Shown here: positions 21,042-32,710 of the stretch, piece by piece
Numbering within the stretch: position 1 is the first letter of the stretch
Layout: each line of letters begins with the position of its first letter
NCBI GenBank assembly: GCA_032718475.1
Contig: JAUCBJ010000977.1
Coordinates: forward strand, 1 to 47,512
Source: Nemertoderma westbladi
Lineage: Eukaryota; Xenacoelomorpha; Nemertodermatida; Nemertodermatidae
Direction of reading: 5' to 3'
Length of the DNA stretch: 47,512 bases
The notes under the pieces: generated by a model
Databases searched by the model: none
What the model was told of the DNA's origin: nothing
What the model saw: only the letters and a program-made list of their open reading frames with translations
Program-made: the position numbers and the translations under genes

Positions 21042-22206
21042 TGTAAAGGCTTTTGCGGAATTAGCTAGTCATTTTCCCCGCAAAGTACTCTGTAGGTGTT
21101 TTAGCGGACATAAAAACCCGTTTCCTTACTGTACTGGTGTTTTAGTGGACATAAAAAGCCATTTCTTCTGTATGTGTACTTTAGCGGACATAACTAGCGA
21201 TTTTATACGCCAAAATCCTCTTGATACAGTGTAGTTCCGATGACGACATCTATCAGCTGATATGTACACGTATAACTTTTTCTCTGTTCTTTGTTCGGTC
21301 GACCAATCAGAGTGATTTTCATTTTATTTGTACAGAAGCCTCCGGGAAATCGCGCAATGCATTATGGTTTATGTTTACCTTTTTTCCTGATGCCAGAACA
21401 CTGGCTTTGGAATTATTCTGTGTTTCAGACTTTAGCCAAACATTAGATCGGCTTTGATCATAGAAACGTATAACTGTTATCAAATCAAACCATATTATTA
21501 CAAATCATATTGTCACCTACAAACACCGCATTATTTTACTGCTATTTACTGTCGGTTATTAATTGTATCAGTTGATGGAATATTATTATATTTGGATAAT
21601 ATCGATAAATAATCATAAAACCCCAATCTTCTTGATATACTGAAGGTAAGAGACCGGTTACATATAGCAATTGCGACTTACATTATATTGGTTTTGGAGT
21701 GAATCTAATGCTATTTCATAGGCACTACATGTGTCGGTTGCTGTTCTCTTTATATTTGACTAAAATTAGCAAAGGTCGGCAGATCGGTGTGCAGCATTGT
21801 GCGGTAGTGTGCATGATTGTGACAGATAACAAAGCATCTCCTAAAGAATGCGCTTTATACGTGAATCAATAGCCATCCCGTTGTGTTTAGTGTAAGTCAT
21901 AACTCTGTTTACATACTTAGAGCGCCACGTCCTAAAGGAACTGTTAATATTTCCCGAAAGTGAATAATATTGGTCAGAGATTATATATTAATGATCAATC
22001 GAATAATACAGTAGGCCTACATCGCAATAAGGTCAGAGCTTCCGAATCCAGTCTCCCGGGTATATCCAGTGGGTGAATGGTCGTGCATAGGCTGGCTTCG
22101 GCTAATGTAGTGTATCAAATACTCGTCATAGGCTAAAGTCGATTTATAACCTAGAAGACACCTAAATTTGGCAGGTTAAACTGCTAAAGGTCTGAAAGCG
22201 CGAACA
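21042..22206 (+). repeat. 5' LTR of the 15.2-kb BEL-like element (LTR1)
   Basis: 1165 bp from TGTAAAGGCTTTTGCGG to GAAAGCGCGAACA, with the TG...CA ends of LTRs. It is nearly identical to 35106-36278: by eye about 15 substitutions and one 8-bp deletion (CGTCGCAA missing near 21210), a divergence of a little over 1 percent, so the insertion is fairly young. Short GTTTTAGCGGACATAAA phrases are repeated three times near its 5' end. I could not assign promoter or poly(A) sites. Confidence 0.93.
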
Positions 22207-24175
22207 ATAACAGTTATGATTTCTTATTGCTGTGTAGGCAATAAATACAGTTTACTATTGTTCTGGTAAGAACAATAACAGTTATAGCTTCTTTATTGCA
22301 CGTAGGCAATAAAGGGGAAAAGTACCGGTCGACCGGTAACCAATAGGCCTAACTACCTAACCACCCGAACCGGTACTTACAGCAGTACAGGTACAGCAGT
22401 ATTATTCGATTTTGAGAATTATATACCGGTAGGTCTTGATATTTAATCAAGGACGGCCGCCCTGGTTTTTTATTGAGATTTTACTTATTTCTGTCAGTTT
22501 TATTTATCTGTAAGTTAATATTGAGCAGAAGACGTGTAAGCCTGCCCAGATTGTACAGATAATTTGAGGCTGGACTGTTGTCTGACTGTTGTTAAGTCTG
22601 AAGAGATTGCAGTGTGTGTAGAGTGTATGTCCGATAAAGTACTAGTTAGGAATGTGGTGGGCTTCCAGAGCTGTAAGGTAAATCCCCCCGAAAGAATAAG
22701 TCGTACTACTCGGTTAGAACGCATACTAACTAACCATTTCGGAGTCTGCATATACTGTAGTTTATTTAGGCTTGATAGTAGTCTGCCAGCGTTTAGTCTG
22801 TAATTTGTTTGTGTAGTCTGTAAGGGTAGCGTAATATTTATTATTCAGAGTTTATGCGATTATTCGCAACATTCATACCCCCAAGTTTATTCCTACAGTA
22901 ATTGTGCTTGTTATATATACCATTATAGTTAAATTAACCCCGGTACTACATCAGGGCTGTTTGGCGTAGGTAAAGACTGGAGATTTTATGCTTTGGTCAC
23001 TCCGGCAGATACCGTGGTTCTTTTAGCTGTTCAAGTATTTTTAACTGCTGGTTATTAGTTGTATAAGTACTTGTACCTAATTTAGGGTTTAGTGTACAGT
23101 GCTTTCCGAAGGTAATTAGTGTGTAGGCAGTATATTTGTGTTGTAAAGTGGTTAATAGGCACGTTGGCTCTGGTAGGCCGCGGTAATTAACTTCTAGGTA
23201 GGAACACTCCGTGATACATAACGTAGTACTTATAGCGCCACGGCTATAAGTCGTCAGACGGTGGTATTTTTTCTATCTGGACAACGCAGTATATTTACTA
23301 CTGCTTTAATACTTTCAAATACCGTAGTATCCAGTCCGTTTGTAATAACCAGATATTCTAACCCTTTGTTAGGCTGGTTTGTAGATTTCTTGTAAAATTA
23401 CCCTAAAATTCGTACGTGTAATTTTTGTGTTTATTTAGAGATTGTAATCTCACCCCGAATTGTACGTAATTTGTAGTATTAAGTAACTTAGGCAAATTAG
23501 AATTATTTGTTTTAGTGTCCAACAAGTAGCACTTCACTGAGAGCGTACAGCTTCTGTGCAGTAACTCTTTCCCAGAAATAATAACATTTATTTCAAACAT
23601 TGACAAAAACCCATTATACGGGTATATATATATTATAAATCAACTCAAACCGATTTATAAAATAGTAGGCCTGTCATACAACAATTAGGTCTTAAAGCAG
23701 TAGTTGGACTACTGCTTACTAACGGTAATAAAGTAAAGTAAAGTAACCAAGTAACTCTAAAATTCAGAAATTCAATTATTCTAAAATAATTATATACCGG
23801 TATTCACGATAGGCTTATTATATATTTCTATATATTTGTGCTGAAATTATATACTGGTATTCTGTAATTAATTCTAGTCTATAATTATACTTATATACTA
23901 TAAGTGTAAGCTGTATACCGGTATTCACGATAGGCCTATTATATATTTATATATATTTGTGCTGAAATTATATACCGGTATTCTGTGACAAACCTAGTCT
24001 GTAATAATACTTATATATACTATAAGTGTATACCGGTATTCTAATATATTGTATATATATCACGTTACATAGAGTAACGATATCGGTAATTAATTACTAG
24101 GCTAACAGTGATACTGAATTACTAGACTAGCTTTAACTGTAATATATCAGTAGGCATTCAACTGTACAAACAAAT
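22207..24175 (+). promoter_or_regulatory. Leader of the LTR element with repeated hairpins and ACCGGT palindromes
   Basis: No primer-binding site starting TGG follows the LTR; instead ATAACAGTTAT, a perfect 11-bp palindrome, begins at 22207. A segment of about 50 bp is present twice (22207-22255 and 22268-22318); the second copy can fold into CTTTATTGC-ACGTAG-GCAATAAAG. ACCGGTCGACCGGT at 22324 is a 14-bp palindrome. From 23791 to 24045 a ~120-bp unit with ATACCGGTAT is repeated about two and a half times. No coding frame in the leader is convincing. The elements may act in packaging or transcription, but that is not shown. Confidence 0.6.
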
Positions 24176-27100
24176 ATGTCTGACACAAAGCAAAACCTGT
24201 CAGACAGTCTCCTAGATACAACCATCTGTGACCCAGATAGGAGTGTGGAACGTGTGAGACCGAAGTTCAACTCACCTCTGACTGTAAGAAAGATCATCCC
24301 TCCAGTAGTAGTATCAGACCCTAGGCTAGTCCAACACCGTAGGTCTATCATAGGCACTCGAGCTCAAGTCAAGCGGGACCAAGAAGCAGCTGTTAAACAG
24401 CAGCAACACTCGAGCCGAGAAATTATTTCTCAGTGGCCCGACAGCTCCAGTAGTTCGGATACTGTAGAGCTGACACCCGAGCGCGGAGCAAAGATGGCAG
24501 ATGCGGTTTATTCGGATCCCCTTCTCATCCTTCCTGCAGCCGTACTCACTAAGGTATTGATTGCGGTGGAGGAACACCAAATTGATTGGGCGAGAAGTAA
24601 GAGATCGACCAAGGATAGTTATGCGGGATACACAAGGGAGGAACTGAAGTCTATTGTCGAGTCGCAATGGAACTTCACCGGACCCGGACTCCCGTTTGAC
24701 TTATCGGAAGCTGCCTGGGAAGACATACACAGGATGGGAGTGACAAAAGACACCAGTGATCCAGCTGTATGAAAGAGGTCGGCAGCAGGATACGTACAGG
24801 GATTCTTCAGCTCTTTGGAGCGATTAGAAGAACAACTGTTTCGACAACCCCAAGGACCTCAAGAGCAGGGAGAGCTGCTTTATCAAGTTAGAGAAAGAAT
24901 TCTAAGAATCAGACTAATCCTATCGGCCTTTGAGGAAGCTTCGAAAAGAAGACAAGACACGTCGTTGCAAGTTGCTGTAAAGACTTGGTTCCAGTGGGTG
25001 AGTCTCAAGGTTCAAGGAACGGCCCAGTGGAAAGTTCAGCTGGCTGAGCGCTCAACCCATGGAGAATCAACAGACGCTACCTTTTCTCACGTGGAAAGCG
25101 AAGCGACAGCAGAGAAACCGCAGACGAGGGACGCTATTGACATATATCTGTCAGACTATCAACGATTCCTAGGAGACGAAGAGTTGAGGAGACGGCTGGC
25201 TGGACTTCGCCCTAATAGTGAAGGAGCCAAGCTTGTGTTGGACGCAATAGATGCGGAAATGTTAGCTGCTAACCAAGCTAAATTTGATGAAAGACTCCGC
25301 ATCGCTAGGGTCCAAGAAGAACAAGTAAAGAAAAAATGTATAGAAGACAGAAAGACAGCAGCAGCGGCAGAGGCAGAAGCGGAAAGAAAAGCGGCGGTGG
25401 CAACGGCCGAAGCGGAAAGAAAAGCGGCAGAGGCCGAAAGAAAAGCGGCAGAGGCTGAAAGAAAAGCGGCAGTGGCAGCGGCAGAAGCGGAAAGAAAAGT
25501 GGCAGAAGCAGAACGGAGAGCGTCTGAAGAGACCATCCAACTAGAGTTGGAAAATATTCAAGAGAATCAAGACTGCATAAATAAACAGTTAACAGCTAGT
25601 CAAATGCAGATGATGAGTCGATCTACTCCCAAAAGACAGGGATATACATCATCTGATGAAGGCGATACCACCGATCCTGAAGGCGGAGGAAATAGATCTC
25701 GTCTAAGCAGACGTAGAAGAATGCCTCACCGTCAGAAATTGCCTGATTTGCCCCCAGCTGTTAGAAGGCAACTAGCTAGCACAGACTTAGGTAGTACAGA
25801 ACCCACAGACCAAATTATTAAAATAGAAAGACTCCCTACTATAGTAGATGAGCCTGAAATAATTAGGCCTGTTCTCGAAGCTACCCCTTCGGTGATAGAG
25901 ACACCTGTACTCCCAGAACCTACCTCTAAATTCCCTTTGCACAGTACTAAACTACCTGTGCCCAGTAGGACTGTTCCCGAGTCCGAACCCGTCCTGGACG
26001 CCGAGCGAGATATCAAGAACTTATCGCCCGTCGTCTCTCGCTCGCCCGCTACTACGTTGGCGACTCCCGCTTCGGCGGTCGAGTGGGTAGCTGAGGGAAG
26101 ACGGGAGATGGGTCTCCTGCTCGGGCAGCAGAGGGAACACCGTAAGTGCTCCTCTCAGCAGGTCCGGGAGATGGAAGGAACTGTTCAGCAGTTCAAGGGC
26201 ACAGTTAGGGAAAGTAGGTTGGAGTTGCAAGAGGTGCAGCAGAGTATCGCGTTGGAACGCGACAAATTAGTAAATACCCAATGGGGTATACCACCAACCC
26301 CGGTAACAATGTGTCAACCTGTTAGGTCTGAAGTATTTCATGCGCAAGGTGTGGAGCCTACACGCATCTATACTGCTAGTGAAGTAGAAACTCCTATAGC
26401 AAACCCTATTAAGGGTAATTATAAACCTCTTGACAATGATATTCCATATAGACCTGATCATAATCCGAGAAATTTATATACCGATAGCTCGATATTAAAT
26501 AACATGATGGCCCAAGAAAGTTTTACGCGTCAAATGGCTAGAACCGAAGCCCGTCAAGCGGTAAAGGTAGGAGAGATCGTCAAGTTCAATGGAGATGAGA
26601 TGAAATGGTTACCTTTTAATGAATATTACAAAGATAACATACAAAACTCTGTGCTATCTAACGGAGAGAAACTTAGATTCCTCATCGAGTGCTTGGAAGG
26701 ATCTCCCAAGTTAATGGCATTAAAGTTTATTGGACATCCAGATGGATTAAGACAAGTTTGGGATACACTTAACATCAGGTATGGTAATAGGACTAACATA
26801 GCTAGGTATTTATATGCGAAATTAATGGCGCCCCGAAAGTTTCTTAGCAGCGGGATTATAGAGTTTTCCGACGAGATTCAGGAGATCTGTAGACAACTAG
26901 ATTGGTTAGGTAAGTCTCATGAATACCAGAATTCTATGGTTGTTGGAGCTGTAGCATCTACTTTGCCAAAGGGTGGAGTAGGTACTCGTTGGGACAAAAG
27001 AGTTCTCTATATGATGGACCAGCAACAAAGGGACCCTACCATGGCTGATCTCATGTCATTCTTAGATGGAGAGGTAAAATTACAGCTCCTAAAGCAGTCC

Positions 27101-27505
27101 AGAGAGAAGACACCGGAAAATAAGGTAAGTGAGAAACCCGTTTCTAGGAGAAAGGTAATACCAGTGTGTTATACAGACGACGGCGAAAGCCAGGCTTCTC
27201 AAGAGGAAGAGAGCGGGACAGACACTGAAAGATCTTACTATGACAACAAAACGCCTAAAGACGTAAGTAAATTCAAGTCTCGAACCAATGACAGGAGAGA
27301 ACAGGTAAGAAAAACTCCTCCTACGTCTCCTAAGAGAATTCATGTAAGAAAGCCCGAAGAAAGAACGAGTGTGCACAACATTACGCAAAGTAAGGTAAGG
27401 AACATCAAACCGAAATGTGCGCTGTGTGACAGGCCCCACCGTTTGAATGTGTGTGATGAATTCCTAAGGAAATCATTAAAGGATAGATGTGAAGTCATGT
27501 TATAA
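24176..27505 (+). pseudogene. BEL/Pao-like Gag (copy 2), one in-frame TGA
   Basis: The frame opens at ATG 24176 and runs to 27505, interrupted only by a TGA at 24770. Residues 1-198 (before the TGA) are acidic and Ser/Thr-rich, ending in LKSIVESQWN...WEDIHRMGV. A predicted helical stretch follows, with an alanine/lysine coiled-coil repeat (AEAERKA-type units, 25371-25530). After a proline-rich linker and a second helical segment comes the DUF1759 domain (26560-27090; FNGDEMKWLPFNEYYKD, GHPDGLRQVWDTL, WLGKSHEYQN). The first zinc motif CALCDRPHRLNVC is at 27417. A short deletion at about 27480 shifts the frame relative to copy 1, so the remaining knuckles lie in the next entry. Gag would form the particle that packages element RNA. 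Confidence 0.85.
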
Positions 27506-29162
27506 TTGCCTCAGACGAGGACACCAACGGCGAACCTGTTACTCCGACGCAAGGTGTGCTAAGTGCGGCGCGAAACATCATATCTTGTTGCACACTGAAT
27601 TTGAAAGAAACAGCCCGAGTCAGGTACGTGAGTCCGAACTACATGTCCAATTCAGTGATGTGAACGACACTGACCAAAGTTCTGAGATGGAAGGATTCTA
27701 TACGGACGAATTCTCCGACGAAAACGAATCCTGTTACCTAATAAATACCGCAGTGTATCGAGCACTTACGTATGAGAAATAAACCGACAGTGAGCTCCCC
27801 CTAACTACTCCTGACCGACAACCATCTTGGAAAGCACCAACTTCCAATGTAGGAATCCGAGAATTTCCCGTAGTGCAGTTGAGAGTCCACGGGCCTAAAA
27901 AGAGTTATATAGTGAACGCCCTCCTTGACTCCGGCAGCACAGGAACATTCATCGACAAAGAACTAGCCGAAGACATCTTTGCTGGACAACCCAAGTTCCG
28001 AACTAAGTTGAACCTTGCAGGAATTATGCAGGTTTGGAAATCTACAGTAGCTACAGACTACTATGTAGGCGCGTTGTCCACCCCCCAGGATGAACTAGGA
28101 GAACACAGTATAAGGTCAGTAAAAATGGTGGCGATAAAGAACTTCGCTACCAGCCAAGTGGAACCTTATAACTGGGATGAGGACTATTTCACCCAGCAGC
28201 ATAAGATACCTAGATTCAACACAGACTACCCTGGAGTGCAAATACTCATCGGCCAAAATGCGCATGAGGCGCTTGAGACATTGGAGAAACCTCAACTCGA
28301 GACTCAACTGGAGAAAGCTCAACCGCAACCACTGCAAACCTATGCGGGAAGAACAAGAGTAGGTTGGTACCTTACTGGACCTTCCCGTAGGACACTCATG
28401 GAAAGGCTACCCAAAGATCGGGTCCATCAAGAGAGTGAATGGGAAGAAGACATCAGTGAGGGAGAGACGACCACAATTGAGGGAACCCCATACTCCTCAG
28501 ATAATGACGATATTAACTCTAATGTAGATCAATGGAGACATTGCCCCGAGACGATTAATCTAGCCGACATCGCTTCCAGAGGAGCAACTCCTCAAGAACT
28601 GACAGATACTCCAGACTGGTTAGATGGACCCGACTTCCTAAGTAAAGAAGATGAATGGCCTCCCCATCTTACCACGGCTGAGATTAGACAAGCCAAGGGA
28701 GCGGAGAAAGTCAAACCTAAAACCTGGACGAGTAAATCAAGGTTATTTAAACCCGTGATAGATCTGTCTGTAGTACACATTGCCAGGGACGACGCTGTGG
28801 ATCTAAACTCCCCCACCGCGAACCGATCTGTTGTGGAGATCAGAGAGAGAGACTGGAGATCTGGAACACCAGACGTCTCGCCGGGACTCTCACCTCTCCT
28901 GCCGGGAGCGATGGACCACTATAGATCCTGGAATCGGCTTTGTAAGGCCGTCGTGTATTTGAAGCGATGTTTCTATCGTCACTATTCCAGGACGAAGAGG
29001 AAACCTGGAATTGTATTCGAAACACAACAACTCAATCTCCCAGTTGGTCGTTTATGTTTACTGGAAAGAGACCGAGAACTGTCCGGAAACTATGGAAGGC
29101 AAGATACTCTTCCCATGACCACCTCCCTAATCCAACAAACATCTAGGAACTCCCCAACGTAA
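27483..29162 (+). pseudogene. BEL/Pao-like zinc knuckles and protease with polymerase-deleted tail (copy 2)
   Basis: The frame contains CYNCLRRGHQRRTC (27498-27539) and CAKCGAKHH, a TAA at 27780, then the DUF1758-type aspartic protease (NALLDSGSTGTFID near 27910) and VGWYLTGPSRR near 28350. At about 28490 it passes directly to NVDQWRHC and ADIASRGATPQEL, skipping reverse transcriptase and RNase H. GAMDHYRSWNRLCKAVVYLKR (28900-28960) matches the linker before a BEL integrase, but the integrase itself is absent; only LNLPVGRLCLLERDR, a piece of its C-terminal region, remains. Copy 1 has the same polymerase junction but lacks the linker as well. The frame ends at TAA 29160. Confidence 0.83.
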
Positions 29163-30793
29163 CAGCGTCTGGAGTGGGTGTGTGACTATATTATTTTATA
29201 TTTGTTTTTATTGTTTTATATTTATGTATGTATTATTATGTAATTTTATTATAATCGTTTTCTTTAATTTTATTTAGTAGAACGTTATTTTAGCGATTAT
29301 TTAGTAGATTAGTGCTATATATATTCGCGTTTATTACTTATTTACTTCTATATTATATATTTAGTGCGACGGCTTGAAATAATTATATTTTCTCTTTCCT
29401 TACTGTCCGTAGTACATTATAAATACGTGACTACAGTAAGATGAAATGTCCGTACTTATTAAAGTACAATAAAGCTCCTACTATATTCAAGTATTATTGG
29501 TAAGTAGAGTATTAGGAATGCAAAATTCAGATCCTCGTGTCTCGGCTAAACCAAGCTCTGGGTAGACCTTGGAAACGACTTGCCTCTTCTCACTGACATT
29601 GCTTCTTGCGATAATATTGCTCTCATACCGTATATTAAATAATACATATAGTAGCGTGATGTCCCTTTAACAGTAGCGTAAAACGCAAAATAAATCTGTT
29701 AAACCTTTTGACCATCTGTAATTCTAGTCGATTAAGATATCGCGGCACCCACCGATATACTTGAAAGACAAAATTCTAGAATCAGTGGTTAACGTCCCCA
29801 GACAAGTTCTGGAATAAACTGGTGCCCATCCTAAATATTAACTATTAATATTTATAAAATCTGTCAAATTTTAGATCCTTTAAAATTCTAGTCTATTAAG
29901 ATATCGTAGCACTTACCGATATTCTTAAAAAGACCAATTTCCTAGAATCAAGGATCCCAGTCCCCAGACATGTTCTGGAATAAAATTGTGTCTATTTAAT
30001 ATTAAATAATAAAATTTACGGGAATAAATTTAAATTCATCTTTTAATGAATTTGATAAATTGTCATTTTTTATACAATTTATAACATTCCCAAAATTCCA
30101 TAAATTAATAGATCATGGGAGCGGAGATTCACCCTATTAAGTGTATTAGTGTGCGAGAATCTCCAATATATAGTCAATAGCCGATAAAATTCATAAAATC
30201 ATGTATAAAGGGGATATTGACAATTAAGGAATTACTATTAAATAGCATCCCAGATCTGTATGCATGAGAATTACCCTAATTCTACTGCTAGCTTTCCATA
30301 ATGTCACCATAGCAACAACCACGCTAGAATTAGAAGTGAGTTAAAAGAACAATAGAAAGCTTGCCCCATTGAATAGCATAGGGAATAAATAGCGCACTGC
30401 TAGTATCCAAGGATACATAATAATAACGTGGCATTCTGGAAGGCACTTGACTAATGGACAAATGGCCCAAATGTGTACAATTTATGACAGTTGTGTGGAA
30501 TTTGTGCGTTTATAGGTGAATGTTACTACTAAAGTGTGTTTACAGTAGCGAGTCGCAATTGTGAAAGTAGCCCTAACTCTGCAGCAAGAACCTGAAGTAA
30601 ATCTAAGCATAAGGAGTGACTTGTGCCGGTTATCGTTGTCGTTGTGTAGCTACTACGTTGGCGAAAAACACAGCGACGACGGTACATCGGCGCTGAGGAT
30701 CTTGCACTGTCCGGGGGCAGATAGGGGTAGGCAGCGACGCCCGCTAGCCTAAATATAAACTTATTATAATATTGATAAACTCATATAGCAGAT
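29163..30793 (+). other. 3' UTR of the Gag-protease unit and AT-rich spacer before the unknown block
   Basis: The first ~290 bp match 2243-2540. From about 29456 the sequence is new. A segment of about 180 bp is repeated in tandem (29714-29830 and 29885-29990): each has TTCTAGTC-ATTAAGATATCG, CCGATAT-CTT, CCTAGAATCA or CTAGAATCA, CCCCAGACA-GTTCTGGAATAAA. The minus-strand derivative at 45000-46042 matches from CAGTGGTTAACGTCCCC (29790) onward. No convincing coding frame is seen; a 63-codon frame at 30561-30752 is unsupported. Confidence 0.65.
29714..29990. repeat. Imperfect tandem duplication, ~180-bp unit
   Basis: The phrases TTCTAGTC(G/T)ATTAAGATATCG, ACCGATAT and CCCCAGACA(A/T)GTTCTGGAATAAA occur twice about 170-180 bp apart. 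The derivative at 45840-46040 on the minus strand has both units too, so the duplication predates the copies. Confidence 0.7.
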
Positions 30794-31465
30794 ATGACTG
30801 AGTTGATAGAAGATGATCTTGGTATCAGGGAGCGATATACTCTACCTTTACAAGCGTTTGTTGATAGCTTGATACGCGGCGATGCTGGTCCAACTACTAC
30901 GGAGGACGATGGTCATTATATCGAACCGCCAATGTCCCAGGAGCAACTTACGCATGAATTGGACTATAGAAAATTCACCGCTCGCTATACGCATCGTAAT
31001 GGTATGTATATGGACTTCTTAACTACTGTCCATCCTATCGATTTACACGATACGGACGATGTAGACACCGAAAGGGAAATGGTTTTATTTAAATATCATA
31101 CCCAGGGGAGACGGAACGATAAACCGAGAATAGAACACGAGAATTCTATTCGGAACCGACTCGAAAGAGAAGACGTTGAAGACGATTATCTGGAATTCCT
31201 GAGAGAAACATATCTCAATATTGCCAGTCAACAAAATCTAGAAACTCGATATCCTCAAGGTATACATCATGACCCTATGATAGAACTCAAAAGGCTCTAT
31301 TTCACTATGATGTATCTTACCGCCGATCGACCGCTACCTGTCGTCCCAGATAGCTTCGAACAGATGGAGGAATATTGTAAAACTGGAGAACGATCACCCG
31401 CGTTTCCCCTGCAGGACGTGCGTCTTTGGTATTACTATGACGAATGCCCTAGACCCAATCAGTAA
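30794..31465 (+). CDS. Unknown ORF A of the 3' block, 223 codons
   Basis: I do not recognise this protein. It starts at ATG 30794 and ends at TAA 31463. It is acidic, without signal peptide or membrane segment, and has runs such as RYTHRNGMYMDFLTT, HPIDLHDTDD and DYLEFLRETY, and an aromatic C-terminus VRLWYYYDECPRP. A diverged copy lies on the minus strand at 44302-44995. The stop is at the same place in both copies, and the following 45 codons stay open in the same frame up to the ATG at 31601. ORF A may therefore be a separate protein or the first part of a longer one reached by stop readthrough. Compared with the minus copy it lacks 24 bp after VED. Confidence 0.6.
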   Translation: MTELIEDDLGIRERYTLPLQAFVDSLIRGDAGPTTTEDDGHYIEPPMSQEQLTHELDYRKFTARYTHRNGMYMDFLTTVHPIDLHDTDDVDTEREMVLFKYHTQGRRNDKPRIEHENSIRNRLEREDVEDDYLEFLRETYLNIASQQNLETRYPQGIHHDPMIELKRLYFTMMYLTADRPLPVVPDSFEQMEEYCKTGERSPAFPLQDVRLWYYYDECPRPNQ

Positions 31466-32710
31466 ACGGAAAGACATAAACATCCGCGGAGACGTTGCGC
31501 TAAACACAGTTTTACACGATATACTTATGGGAGTTTCGAGCGAAACCTGTTCGACGTATCACCTACACTCGCTCGACTCAAACGATCCTTAAATAAACCA
31601 ATGATCAGAGTTCCGGAATACTCGGTCAGACCTCCTCATTCCTCAGTTAGACCTCAAACGCTTGATCCTAATAGTATAACGGATCCCCCTGAACTGTACT
31701 CACTATTTAAAGATCTTGTGTTACCCGAACAATTAATCGGTGGCACTCCGGTAGTGGGCTCGCTAGATATTCGCCAACCCTACCTAGCCGGATTAGGACG
31801 CGGTCATCTAATATCGCCGTTTAACCCGTACAACCGTCCAGGTTTAACCCCGATACAACCCGTTACCGAAGTCGAAGAGAGCGTTGTACGAAACGCGTTA
31901 GACGCTATTAGGCAGAAGATCGGAAAAGGAACTTACGATTGTTTAGAAAAACGCAAATTGCAGCAACAAGTCCAAGTGGTGAAAGAATTAGCTTTACCTC
32001 AGTTTGATAGAGAAATCCAGAACCTCGAGGAAGACATCGAACGTGGACGAACCTATTCTCTACAAGAGTTCCTAGACAAGCATTTACAACAACAAGCGGA
32101 GGAAAATCAGCTCGAAGAGAAACACATAGAAATGGATGAGAGAGAAGAAGCAGCTTTAGCCCAGCCAGAAGCTCAAATCCTTATGACGGATCTCTATTCT
32201 AAAACCATCATCCATCCTTCGATGGTTCCCCATTTCGGAGACAAACTCTTCGCCACGGCACAGCCTCAACCGGTTGATATCAACCTAAGATCTCGAGATC
32301 TTATCGCTGACGCTCCCATGTTGCAACGTCCGCCAATAGAGGCCGCTCGTGTCGATGGTATACTCGTTGAACCTCCGGACAATAGAGCAGATCTTGTCCG
32401 TCGTATGGTACTCGAGGTTAACATACGCGCTAGACCTTTACCGAACTCATTTTATGGGATCAAAGATCACCCTTATTATGTCAATCTAACGCAATATTAC
32501 ATGGTAAAACCGGAAGATCCTACACATAGTCTGAGGTTTCTACCACTAATATATCCTCTCGATCTTGTCAAACTCGAACAACTGCAGAAACATCTGGATC
32601 AGTTAGTGAAAGTAAACTCATTTCGAAAACCCTATAATGTTTCCAGAATAGAGAAAGATACCATACCTCCGTATAATCTTGATGGATTTATCAAAACTCG
32701 TCAAAATTAG
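31466..32710 (+). CDS. Unknown ORF B of the 3' block, ~370-414 codons
   Basis: This continues the frame of ORF A after its stop; the first ATG is 31601. I recognise no family. The visible features are a proline-rich N-terminus (VRPPHSSVRPQTLDP), LPEQLIGGTPVVGSLDI, a glutamine- and glutamate-rich helix likely to form a coiled coil (31960-32160; QQQVQVV, LEEDIERGR, QQQAEENQLEEKH), and a C-terminal part with ARPLPNSFYGIKDHPYY. It ends at TAG 32708; the next frame (-1) carries on without a gap in character. The minus copy has the first ~190 codons and then a deletion joining the equivalents of 32135 and 34868. Confidence 0.55.
   Translation, partial: TERHKHPRRRCAKHSFTRYTYGSFERNLFDVSPTLARLKRSLNKPMIRVPEYSVRPPHSSVRPQTLDPNSITDPPELYSLFKDLVLPEQLIGGTPVVGSLDIRQPYLAGLGRGHLISPFNPYNRPGLTPIQPVTEVEESVVRNALDAIRQKIGKGTYDCLEKRKLQQQVQVVKELALPQFDREIQNLEEDIERGRTYSLQEFLDKHLQQQAEENQLEEKHIEMDEREEAALAQPEAQILMTDLYSKTIIHPSMVPHFGDKLFATAQPQPVDINLRSRDLIADAPMLQRPPIEAARVDGILVEPPDNRADLVRRMVLEVNIRARPLPNSFYGIKDHPYYVNLTQYYMVKPEDPTHSLRFLPLIYPLDLVKLEQLQKHLDQLVKVNSFRKPYNVSRIEKDTIPPYNLDGFIKTRQN

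Noticed and set aside
21221-21457. Small frames inside the LTRs (also 35209-35529)
   Set aside because: No start or domain support; lengths differ between the two LTRs because of the 8-bp deletion.
25159-25540. Antisense frames rich in Ser/Ala/Phe/Cys
   Set aside because: Shadows of the AERKA repeat of Gag on the opposite strand.
30561-30752. 63-codon frame before ORF A
   Set aside because: Not kept open in the minus-strand copy, where the matching stretch has indels.
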